Below are positions 8,386 through 15,880 of a stretch of 64,000 bases of DNA, one piece after another. The notes below the pieces were generated by a model that saw only the letters and a program-made list of their open reading frames with translations, did no database searches and was not told where the DNA came from. Within the stretch, counting starts at the first letter, position 1, and each line of letters opens with the position of its first letter. The translations under genes and the position numbers were made by a program. Origin of the DNA: Pseudomonas sp. MWU13-2105 (GTDB lineage: Bacteria > Pseudomonadota > Gammaproteobacteria > Pseudomonadales > Pseudomonadaceae); the NCBI RefSeq assembly GCF_023242315.1, contig NZ_JALLIY010000026.1, positions 1-64,000 of the forward strand, read 5' to 3'.

Positions 8386-9231
8386 TTAACGGCTGCCGCG
8401 ACGGCTCATGAACGCCAGGCGTTCAAGCAGTTGGACATCCTGTTCGTTCTTCACCAGGGCGCCGGCCAGGGGCGGAATGGCCTTGGTCGGATCACGCTCG
8501 CGCAGCACTGCTTCGCCGATATTGTCGGCCATCAACAGCTTCAGCCAGTCCACCAGCTCCGAGGTCGAGGGCTTTTTCTTCAGGCCCGGGACCTTGCGCA
8601 CGTCGAAGAACACGTCGAGGGCTTCGCTGACCAGGTCTTTCTTGATGTTCGGGTAGTGCACGTCGACGATCTTTTGCAGGGTGATGCGGTCCGGGAAGGC
8701 GATGTAGTGGAAGAAGCAGCGGCGCAGGAAGGCATCCGGCAGCTCTTTCTCGTTGTTGGAGGTAATGATGATGATCGGGCGTTTCTTTGCCTTGATGGTT
8801 TCATCGATCTCGTAGACATAGAACTCCATCTTGTCGAGTTCTTGCAGCAGGTCGTTGGGGAACTCGATGTCGGCCTTGTCGATTTCGTCGATCAGCAGGA
8901 TCACCCGCTCCTCGGATTCGAAGGCTTCCCACAGCTTGCCCTTTTTCAGGTAGTTGCGAACGTCGTGGACCTTCTCGTTGCCCAGCTGCGAGTCGCGCAG
9001 GCGGCTGACCGCGTCGTACTCGTAGAGGCCCTGGTGGGCCTTGGTGGTGGACTTGATGTGCCAGGTGATCAGCTTGGCCCCGAAGGATTCGGCCAGTTGC
9101 TCGGCCAGCATGGTCTTGCCGGTGCCGGGTTCGCCCTTGACCAGCAGCGGACGCTCCAGGGTGATGGCGGCATTCACGGCCAGCTTCAGGTCATCGGTGG
9201 CAACGTAGGCCTGGGTGCCTTCGAACTTCAT
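8386..9231 (-). CDS. MoxR-family AAA+ ATPase
   Basis: A 281-aa protein with Walker A GEPGTGKT near residue 34, Walker B VILLIDEIDKAD, sensor ITSNNEKELPDAFLRRC, and a C-terminal lid. I start it at MKFEGTQAYV (9231) because GAGGAA lies 8 nt upstream; an in-frame ATG 19 codons earlier has no such site and adds a non-conserved stretch. It is the first gene of the pair with the VWA protein, and the two probably form a chaperone-like remodelling complex. Confidence 0.9.
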   Translation of the reverse strand: MKFEGTQAYVATDDLKLAVNAAITLERPLLVKGEPGTGKTMLAEQLAESFGAKLITWHIKSTTKAHQGLYEYDAVSRLRDSQLGNEKVHDVRNYLKKGKLWEAFESEERVILLIDEIDKADIEFPNDLLQELDKMEFYVYEIDETIKAKKRPIIIITSNNEKELPDAFLRRCFFHYIAFPDRITLQKIVDVHYPNIKKDLVSEALDVFFDVRKVPGLKKKPSTSELVDWLKLLMADNIGEAVLRERDPTKAIPPLAGALVKNEQDVQLLERLAFMSRRGSR

Positions 9232-9432
9232 CTGCAATTCCTCGGACGATAACGCCGGCCGGTTTGAGGGCGGGCGGAAAAAGATCATGCCTGACTATAA
9301 CGCGGCGCCCGGTCGAGTGTGAACGCAGACGGCTTATTCAGTCTCTGAATGGGGCGTCAGATCCTGACTCGGTCCGTCGCGGGCCGGCGGCTGCTCATTT
9401 GTCATGACTGGACGCCCGCAACCCTGAGGCAT

Positions 9433-9445
9433 AACCTTGAAGGTT
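9433..9445. promoter_or_regulatory. Perfect inverted repeat AACCTT-G-AAGGTT before cysK
   Basis: A 13-bp palindrome lies 31 nt before the cysK start, so it would sit in the 5' leader or near the promoter. It could bind a dimeric regulator or form a short RNA hairpin. It does not look like a CysB site, which is not a simple palindrome. Confidence 0.4.
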
Positions 9446-9475
9446 CCCGTCAATGCTGCATGAAAGGACCCCGTC

Positions 9476-10450
9476 ATGAGCCATATTTTTGCAGACAACG
9501 CGCACTCCATCGGTAACACGCCGCTGGTCCAGATCAACCGTATCGCGCCCCGTGGCGTAACGATTCTGGCCAAGATCGAAGGGCGTAACCCTGGGTACTC
9601 GGTGAAATGCCGGATTGGCGCCAACATGATCTGGGACGCCGAAAGCAGCGGCAAGCTCAAGCCGGGCATGACCATCGTCGAGCCGACGTCCGGCAATACC
9701 GGTATCGGCCTGGCTTTCGTGGCGGCTGCCCGGGGCTACAAGCTGCTGCTGACCATGCCGTCGTCCATGAGCCTGGAACGGCGCAAGGTGCTCAAGGCCC
9801 TGGGCGCGGAGCTGGTCCTGACCGAGCCGGCCAAGGGCATGAAAGGCGCGATTGAAAAGGCTACCGAGATTGTCGAGAGCGATCCGGCCAACTGCTTCAT
9901 GCCGGCGCAGTTCGACAATCCGGCCAACCCGGCGATTCATGAAAAGACCACCGGACCGGAAATCTGGAACGATACCGACGGCGCGGTGGATGTGCTGGTG
10001 GCGGGCGTCGGCACGGGCGGGACCATTACCGGGGTCTCGCGCTATATCAAGCTGACCAAGCACAAGCCGATCCTTTCGGTGGCGGTGGAGCCGGCCACCT
10101 CACCGGTCATCAGCCAGACCCTGGCCGGGGCCGAGGTCAAGCCCAGCCCGCACAAGATCCAGGGCATCGGTGCCGGTTTCGTGCCGAAAAACCTCGATCT
10201 GGCGATGGTCGACCGGGTCGAACTGGTGACCGACGAAGAGTCCAAGGCCATGGCCCTGCGCCTGATGCGCGAAGAAGGGATTCTCTGCGGGATTTCCTGT
10301 GGTGCGGCCATGGCGGTTGCCGTGCGACTGGCGCAGACTGCGGAAATGCAGGGCAAGACCATCGTGGTGGTGTTGCCGGACTCCGGCGAGCGTTATCTGT
10401 CGAGCATGTTGTTCAGCGATCTGTTCAGCGAGCAGGAGATTCAGCAGTAA
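9476..10450 (+). CDS. cysK: Cysteine synthase A (O-acetylserine sulfhydrylase)
   Basis: A 324-aa PLP enzyme. Lys44 in NPGYSVKCRIG is the Schiff-base lysine, T71SGNTG binds the substrate carboxylate, and the glycine loop GVGTGGTITGVSRYIK holds the cofactor phosphate. It makes cysteine from O-acetylserine and sulfide. NPGYSVK, GISCGAA and the length favour CysK over CysM. The ATG has AAGGA upstream. It stands alone on this strand, flanked by the MoxR pair and lpxO. Confidence 0.93.
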   Translation: MSHIFADNAHSIGNTPLVQINRIAPRGVTILAKIEGRNPGYSVKCRIGANMIWDAESSGKLKPGMTIVEPTSGNTGIGLAFVAAARGYKLLLTMPSSMSLERRKVLKALGAELVLTEPAKGMKGAIEKATEIVESDPANCFMPAQFDNPANPAIHEKTTGPEIWNDTDGAVDVLVAGVGTGGTITGVSRYIKLTKHKPILSVAVEPATSPVISQTLAGAEVKPSPHKIQGIGAGFVPKNLDLAMVDRVELVTDEESKAMALRLMREEGILCGISCGAAMAVAVRLAQTAEMQGKTIVVVLPDSGERYLSSMLFSDLFSEQEIQQ

Positions 10451-10627
10451 CCCCGCGAGGGATGCTGGCACGCCAGGCGAGCAGGGCTGGGCGGTATCCA
10501 CTGACCTGGGTCAGCTGCCGTTCAGCCGTTTGCGGTTAAATAGGAGCTTTATTGCCGCATCGGCAACGCTGAATCTGTGACGCCATGGGTTTTTCCCGGC
10601 GCCGGTAATGTTTATCATGCCCGGCTG

Positions 10628-10640
10628 CCACCTCAGGTGG
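10628..10640. promoter_or_regulatory. Inverted repeat CCACCT-C-AGGTGG upstream of lpxO
   Basis: A perfect 6-bp inverted repeat lies about 50 nt before the lpxO start, just after a possible -10 sequence TATCAT near 10613. It could be an operator or a hairpin at the 5' end of the transcript. No direct PhoP-type repeat was found nearby. Confidence 0.3.
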
Positions 10641-10690
10641 GGCGAGCGATACAGCCCGCCTGCGCGTTGCCCATTTTCGAGGAGTGTTGA

Positions 10691-11629
10691 ATGACCTTTT
10701 CCTTTGCCGCCAAGGCCGCAGTCCTGCTGCTGTTCCTCGGCAGTACGCTTTACGTGCATCTGCGCGGCAAGGCGCGTTTGCCGCTACTGCGCCAGTTCGT
10801 CAACCATTCCGCCGCATTTGCGCCATACAACGCCTTGATGTACCTGTTTTCCAGCGTACCGTCCAAGCCTTACCTGGATCGCAGCAAATTTCCCGAGCTG
10901 GATGTGCTCAAGGACAACTGGCAGGTGATCCGCGAAGAGGCCATGCACCTGTTCGACGAAGGCTATATCCGCGCCGCCGAGAAGAACAACGACGCCGGTT
11001 TCGGCTCGTTCTTCAAGAAGGGCTGGAAGCGTTTCTACCTCAAGTGGTACGACAAGGCCCTGCCGTCGGCCGAACTGCTCTGCCCGAAAACCGTGGCGCT
11101 GGTGAACTCGATTCCCAACGTCAAGGGCGCGATGTTCGCCCTGTTGCCCGGTGGCAGTCACCTCAACCCGCACCGTGACCCGTTTGCCGGTTCCCTGCGT
11201 TATCACTTGGGTTTGTCCACGCCGAACTCCGACGATTGCCGGATTTTCGTCGACGGCCAGGTCTATGCCTGGCGCGACGGTGAAGACGTGATGTTCGACG
11301 AGACCTACGTGCACTGGGTCAAGAATGAAACCGAGCAGACCCGGGTTATTCTGTTCTGCGATATCGAGCGCCCTCTGAGCAGCCGCTTCATGACCGCGGT
11401 CAACCGCCGGGTCAGCGCCTTCCTCGGCCGCGCCACCGCGCCGCAGAACCTCGATGATGAGCGGGTCGGCGGGATCAACCAGGCTTATGCCTGGAGCAAG
11501 CGCTTCAGCGACAGCATCAGTGGCGTGGTCAAGCGCTTCAAGCGTGCCAATCCGAAGGCTTATCGTGCCATGCGCCCAGTGCTGGCGGTGGTGGTGTTCG
11601 CCGCCCTCGGCTATTGGCTGTTCGGCTGA
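10691..11629 (+). CDS. lpxO: Lipid A hydroxylase LpxO-like Fe(II)/2-oxoglutarate dioxygenase
   Basis: A 312-aa protein with a transmembrane helix at residues ~5-22 and another at ~293-311, enclosing an aspartyl/asparaginyl beta-hydroxylase fold. The iron triad is visible as H161-x-D163 (NPHRDPF) and H208 (YVHWV). LpxO adds a 2-hydroxyl group to secondary acyl chains of lipid A at the inner membrane, altering outer-membrane properties. GAGGAG lies before the ATG. It is monocistronic, with a promoter for the next unit close behind its stop. Confidence 0.88.
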   Translation: MTFSFAAKAAVLLLFLGSTLYVHLRGKARLPLLRQFVNHSAAFAPYNALMYLFSSVPSKPYLDRSKFPELDVLKDNWQVIREEAMHLFDEGYIRAAEKNNDAGFGSFFKKGWKRFYLKWYDKALPSAELLCPKTVALVNSIPNVKGAMFALLPGGSHLNPHRDPFAGSLRYHLGLSTPNSDDCRIFVDGQVYAWRDGEDVMFDETYVHWVKNETEQTRVILFCDIERPLSSRFMTAVNRRVSAFLGRATAPQNLDDERVGGINQAYAWSKRFSDSISGVVKRFKRANPKAYRAMRPVLAVVVFAALGYWLFG

Positions 11630-11633
11630 CCTG

Positions 11634-11663
11634 TTGCAATTGCGACCGGGCGCTGGTTATAGT
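11634..11663 (+). promoter_or_regulatory. Candidate sigma-70 promoter TTGCAA-N18-TATAGT
   Basis: TTGCAA (11634-11639) and TATAGT (11658-11663) are separated by 18 bp. Transcription would begin near 11670, giving a leader that contains the 54-codon ORF at 11714 before the DMT transporter gene. Confidence 0.5.
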
Positions 11664-11713
11664 CAGCGCTCGGTGTTTCAACCGATTCACCTTCCTCAGC
11701 AAAAGATCAGCCC

Positions 11714-11878
11714 ATGCCGGTTTCCTTTCTCAATGCGGTAGTCGATTCAGCGCTCAACGCTGTGCTCGTGCCGTGCGGGAACCTGCAGCCTGCGCAGATC
11801 AGTCATTACCCCCCACCTGTCAGTAGCACGCCGGTGTACGCAGTCGTATCACCGCCGGGTGTTGGCTTTTCGGGCTGA
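11714..11878 (+). CDS. 54-aa ORF ahead of DMT transporter, possible leader peptide or small protein
   Basis: The ORF runs ATG to TGA and begins MPVSFLNAVVDSALNAV. The middle has a single Cys followed by GNLQPAQ, and the second half is rich in Pro, Ser and Val with HYPPPVSST and VSPPGVG. It lies between a good promoter (11634-11663) and the transporter start at 11978. There is no strong Shine-Dalgarno sequence, which lowers confidence. The PPP run could slow ribosomes (known for EF-P-dependent motifs), so a regulatory leader is possible; a genuine small membrane-associated or secreted protein is the alternative. I do not recognise a family. Confidence 0.4.
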   Translation: MPVSFLNAVVDSALNAVLVPCGNLQPAQISHYPPPVSSTPVYAVVSPPGVGFSG

Positions 11879-11879
11879 T

Positions 11880-11905
11880 CAGCAGCGTTCGCTGTTGCCC
11901 TGTGC
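11880..11905 (+). promoter_or_regulatory. Hairpin between the 54-aa ORF and the DMT gene
   Basis: CAGCAG...CTGTTG (about 11882-11900) can form a short stem just behind the small ORF's stop. No clean U-run follows (the A-rich stretch at 11914 is on the wrong side), so it is not a convincing terminator. It could be part of a leader structure. Confidence 0.25.
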
Positions 11906-11977
11906 CCGCCTGAAAAAAACTACTGAATGTTCAGCCTTGCGCTGAATCGGCTTTTGCCTGAATCACGGGTGGTATCC

Positions 11978-12841
11978 ATGTTGGCTTTTTCCAAACAATC
12001 CGCAACCGCGGCGGCCTCGACGAGTCTGTTTGTCCTGCTCTGGAGTAGCGGGGCGATCTTCTCCAAATGGGGGCTGGCGCATGCCTCGCCGTTCGCGTTC
12101 CTGTTGATCCGTTTTTCCATCGCCCTGTTGGGGTTGGTGGTGTTGGTACCGTTGCTCAAGCTCAAGTTGCCGCGCAGGGGCAAGCCGATGCTTTATGCGG
12201 CGGCGACCGGCCTGGTTTTGCTCGGGGCCTATCAGATTTTCTATCTGCTGGCCCTGGACCTGAAGGTCACCCCCGGGGTCATGGCGACGATCATGGGGGT
12301 ACAGCCGATCCTGACAGCGGTGCTGATGGAGCGCAGGCGTTCCTGGAGCCGGATGTTCGGCCTGGGACTGGGGTTGGCGGGGCTGATCCTGGTGGTTTAC
12401 CAGGGGATCGGGTTGGCCGGTATGTCCCTGGCGGGGATGCTGTTCGGTTTACTGGCCCTGGCCAGCATGACCTTGGGCTCGATCATGCAGAAGCGCATCA
12501 CCGATAATCCGTTGGGCACGCTGCCGCTGCAGTATCTGGCCGGGTTGTTGCTGTGCGGGGTGTTCGTGCCGTTCCAGCCGTTCCACTTCGAAACCGGCAG
12601 CGGCTTTATCGTGCCGGTGCTGTGGATGGGGCTGGTGGTGTCGGTGCTGGCGACCTTGTTGCTGTATCGGCTGATTGCCCGGGGTAACCTGGTCAATGTC
12701 ACCAGTCTGTTCTATCTGGTGCCGGCGGTGACCGCTGTGATGGATTACCTGATCTTTGGTAATCGGCTGGCGGCGCTGAGCGTGCTGGGGATGGCGCTGA
12801 TTATCGTCGGGTTGGTGTTTGTGTTTCGCAAGGCTGGCTAA
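11978..12841 (+). CDS. DMT-superfamily (EamA) transporter
   Basis: A 287-aa protein with ten hydrophobic helices in two EamA halves (LLWSSGAIFSKWGL in helix 1; LVVSVLATLLLYRLIARG in the second half). Such proteins usually export amino acids or other metabolites; the substrate is unknown. I use the ATG at 11978; another in-frame ATG at 11927 would add 17 residues. No strong ribosome binding site separates the two, and family alignments favour the shorter form. It is preceded by a promoter and a possible leader ORF. Confidence 0.85.
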   Translation: MLAFSKQSATAAASTSLFVLLWSSGAIFSKWGLAHASPFAFLLIRFSIALLGLVVLVPLLKLKLPRRGKPMLYAAATGLVLLGAYQIFYLLALDLKVTPGVMATIMGVQPILTAVLMERRRSWSRMFGLGLGLAGLILVVYQGIGLAGMSLAGMLFGLLALASMTLGSIMQKRITDNPLGTLPLQYLAGLLLCGVFVPFQPFHFETGSGFIVPVLWMGLVVSVLATLLLYRLIARGNLVNVTSLFYLVPAVTAVMDYLIFGNRLAALSVLGMALIIVGLVFVFRKAG

Positions 12842-12891
12842 ACGGCGAGAGTTGCTGCAGTAGCAGAGTGCTGCTGCGCCGGTTCCGGCCT

Positions 12892-12984
12892 CTTCGCGGG
12901 CAAGCTCCGCTCCCACAGTGTCCGAGTCGTACGCATGATGTGTGTACAACAGAGAACTTGTGGGAGCGGAGCTTGCCCGCGAAG
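12892..12984. repeat. Inverted repetitive element, GGGAGCGGAGCTTGCCCGCGAAG type
   Basis: Two inverted copies of a ~26-bp unit (12892-12917 and 12959-12984) face each other across a short loop between two convergent transporter genes. The same unit recurs at 21228, 34880-34969 and 51862. Confidence 0.85.
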
Positions 12985-13007
12985 GGGGCCTGGAGACCGC
13001 CAGATAA

Positions 13008-13919
13008 TTAACGGTCAGCCACACTGACCGCCTTCAACACCGCCCCTGGTTTCAACACCAGCCAAAGGGCCAGCGCAATCAACACTCCGCCATACACATG
13101 GGCCATCGACAGCGGCTCGTCGAGCAACAGCGCCCCCCACAATACCCCGAACGCCGGAATCATGAAGGTAACGGTCATCGACTTGACCGGGCCGATATCG
13201 CTGATCAACTTGAAATACATGATGTAGGCAAACGCCGTACACACCAGCCCCAGGCCCAACAGCGACAGCCAGACACTCATCCCGCCCCAACTGACCGGCG
13301 GGTGGGCGATGGCGTTGTAACCGAAGAATGGCAGGATCACCAGGGTCGCGCCGAACATGCTGCCCATGGCCGAAAGCCGAGGATCGAGGCCCCCCTGATG
13401 GTCGAGCCAGCGGCGGGTAAGGAACCCGGCGAAGCCGTAACTGGTGGTGGCCAGCAGGCATGCCGTGGCTCCCATCAGCAAGTCCAGGTTGAAGGTCACA
13501 GGTCCCGCGCGGGTCAGCACGGCCACCCCGAACAATCCGAGGAAGATCCCGAGCAGTTTGTTCAGGCTCAGTTTCTCATGGAAGAACACCCCGCCGATCA
13601 GCACGCCCATCAGCGGTGTGGTGGCGTTGAAGATCGAGGAATAGCCGGCCGGCAACACTTGCGCCGCCACCGAATACAGCGTCGCCGGCAACCCGGAGTT
13701 GATCACACCGAGCATCAGGCAGACCTTGAACTTACCTTTGAAGTCCCAGCCGACCCGCATCAGCGTGAGGATCACCAGCAGTCCGATCGCGGCAATCGAG
13801 ACACGGAAAAAGGCGGTGGGAAAGGCGCCGAGCACCGGGGCAATGATCCGCATGAACAGGAAACTGGCACCCCAGACAGCGGCCAGCATGAACATGCGCA
13901 GAATATCGACGGGTCTCAC
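13008..13919 (-). CDS. DMT-superfamily (EamA) transporter
   Basis: A 303-aa protein with ten predicted helices in two EamA domains (LAAVWGASFLFMRIIAPVLG in helix 1; a C-terminal half with GALLLDEPLSMAHVYGGVLIALALWLV). It begins at GTG with AAGGA 6 nt upstream. The substrate is unknown. It is divergent from aceK and convergent with the previous EamA gene, so it is its own transcription unit. Confidence 0.87.
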   Translation of the reverse strand: MRPVDILRMFMLAAVWGASFLFMRIIAPVLGAFPTAFFRVSIAAIGLLVILTLMRVGWDFKGKFKVCLMLGVINSGLPATLYSVAAQVLPAGYSSIFNATTPLMGVLIGGVFFHEKLSLNKLLGIFLGLFGVAVLTRAGPVTFNLDLLMGATACLLATTSYGFAGFLTRRWLDHQGGLDPRLSAMGSMFGATLVILPFFGYNAIAHPPVSWGGMSVWLSLLGLGLVCTAFAYIMYFKLISDIGPVKSMTVTFMIPAFGVLWGALLLDEPLSMAHVYGGVLIALALWLVLKPGAVLKAVSVADR

Positions 13920-14061
13920 GGTGGCTTCCTTGGCAGGCTAGGGCGAGCAAGTGTCGCCGCATGTAACTGGCAAGGCAATGGTTGCGTTGCCTGAGGGTTG
14001 GCCTCTAAGCTCAAGCGCGTCGCCAGAGAACAATTTCGAACCACAGCGCAGGGGTTCCACT

Positions 14062-15783
14062 ATGCCGCAGCCATGGCCGGCCGCTGATATCGCCCGCATG
14101 ATCCTCGATGGCTTCGACGATTACCGCGAGCACTTCCGCCAGATCACCGATGGCGCCCGCAGCCGTTTCGAAGGCGCCCGCTGGCAGGAAGCGCAGCTGG
14201 CTTCGGCGGCACGGATCAACCTGTACGAAGAGAAGGTCGGCGAGGTCAATGCCCGGCTACGCGCCAGCTTCGATGAGAGTACCTTGCTCGATGTCACGCT
14301 CTGGCCCCTGGTGAAAAGCGCTTATATCAGCCTGATCGACCTGCGTTTCGACGATGAACTGGCCGAGACCTGGTACAACTCGACTTTCTGCGGACTGTTC
14401 AGCCACGATCTGATCAGCGACGGCTGCATGTTTATCCACACCACCCGGCCGTCACTGCGCCGGGCGCGGGCGGCGCAGACCCGAACCTACCACCCCCGTG
14501 GCGAATTGTCGGGCATGCTCGAGCAGATTTTCGCCGACTACCGCTTCAGCGAGGCCTACGCCGATTTACCGGCTGACCTGCGGCGCCTGGAGGCCCAGTT
14601 GCGGGAAAACCTGCCGGACTGGGTGTGCAAGGATCCCGAGCTGAGCGTCGAACTGTTTTCCTCGGTGCTTTATCGCAACAAGGGCGCCTACCTGGTGGGG
14701 CGGATCTACACCCATGATGAACAATGGCCGCTGGTGATTCCGTTGTTGCACCGCGAAGGACGTGGGATCCAGATCGACGCGCTGATCACCGACGAAGCCG
14801 ATGTGTCGATCATCTTTTCCTTCACCCGTTCCTATTTCATGGTGGATGTGCCAGTACCGGCGGAGTTCGTCGGCTTTCTCAAGCGTATTCTGCCGGGCAA
14901 GCATATCGCCGAGCTGTACACCTCCATCGGTTTCTACAAGCACGGCAAGTCCGAATTCTACCGGGCGCTGATCAATCACCTGGCCAACACCGACGACCGT
15001 TTCATCATGGCCCCGGGGGTGCGCGGCATGGTCATGAGCGTATTCACCCTGCCGGGCTTCAACACGGTGTTCAAGATCATCAAGGACCGCTTTTCGCCGT
15101 CGAAGAACGTCGACCGCGCCACGGTGATCGAGAAGTATCGCCTGGTGAAAAGTGTCGATCGGGTCGGGCGCATGGCCGATACCCAGGAATTCGCCGACTT
15201 CCGCTTTCCCCTGAGCAAGTTCGAGCCGGCGTGCCTGGAGGAGTTGTTGGAAGTGGCGCCGTCGACGGTACAGGTCGACGGCGATACGGTGCTGATCCGC
15301 CACTGCTGGACCGAGCGGCGCATGACCCCGCTGAACCTGTACCTGGAAAACGCCAATGACGCCCAGGTTCGCGAGGCGCTGGAGGATTATGGCCTGGCGA
15401 TCAAGCAACTGGCCGCGGCGAATATCTTTCCTGGCGACATGCTACTGAAGAACTTCGGCGTGACCCGCCATGGCCGCGTGGTGTTCTATGACTACGACGA
15501 GATCTGCTTCCTCACCGAAGCCAACTTCCGGCACATTCCCGCGCCCCGTACGCCCGAGGATGAAATGGCCTCGGAGCCCTGGTATTCCATCGGGCCGCTG
15601 GATGTGTTCCCGGAGGAGTTCCCGCCGTTCCTGTTCGCCGACATGGCGCAGCGCCGATTGTTCGAGCAGTTGCATGGCGAGTTGTACAACGCCGACTACT
15701 GGAAAGGCCTGCAAGAGGCGATTCGCGCGGGCAAGGTGATCGACGTGTTTCCGTATCGGCGCAAGGAGCGGGATAACGAATAA
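14062..15783 (+). CDS. aceK: Isocitrate dehydrogenase kinase/phosphatase AceK
   Basis: A 573-aa protein, close to the E. coli length. It phosphorylates isocitrate dehydrogenase to send isocitrate into the glyoxylate shunt and removes the phosphate when carbon flow changes. D477 and D479 in FYDYDEI correspond to the metal-binding aspartates of the shared kinase/phosphatase site, and the upstream segment GDMLLKNFGVTRHGRVVF is characteristic. The frame is open upstream, but ATG 14062 with AGGGG 7 nt before it gives the normal N terminus. It is not next to aceA or aceB here, as is usual in Pseudomonas. Confidence 0.95.
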   Translation: MPQPWPAADIARMILDGFDDYREHFRQITDGARSRFEGARWQEAQLASAARINLYEEKVGEVNARLRASFDESTLLDVTLWPLVKSAYISLIDLRFDDELAETWYNSTFCGLFSHDLISDGCMFIHTTRPSLRRARAAQTRTYHPRGELSGMLEQIFADYRFSEAYADLPADLRRLEAQLRENLPDWVCKDPELSVELFSSVLYRNKGAYLVGRIYTHDEQWPLVIPLLHREGRGIQIDALITDEADVSIIFSFTRSYFMVDVPVPAEFVGFLKRILPGKHIAELYTSIGFYKHGKSEFYRALINHLANTDDRFIMAPGVRGMVMSVFTLPGFNTVFKIIKDRFSPSKNVDRATVIEKYRLVKSVDRVGRMADTQEFADFRFPLSKFEPACLEELLEVAPSTVQVDGDTVLIRHCWTERRMTPLNLYLENANDAQVREALEDYGLAIKQLAAANIFPGDMLLKNFGVTRHGRVVFYDYDEICFLTEANFRHIPAPRTPEDEMASEPWYSIGPLDVFPEEFPPFLFADMAQRRLFEQLHGELYNADYWKGLQEAIRAGKVIDVFPYRRKERDNE

Positions 15784-15880
15784 TCCGTCGCGGCGCTTCG
15801 GCAATGCAGTTGGCATCATTTTCCGGCGCAAATCTGCGACAATCCGCGCCTGCCTAAAATAGACGACCTTTGCGTACCTG

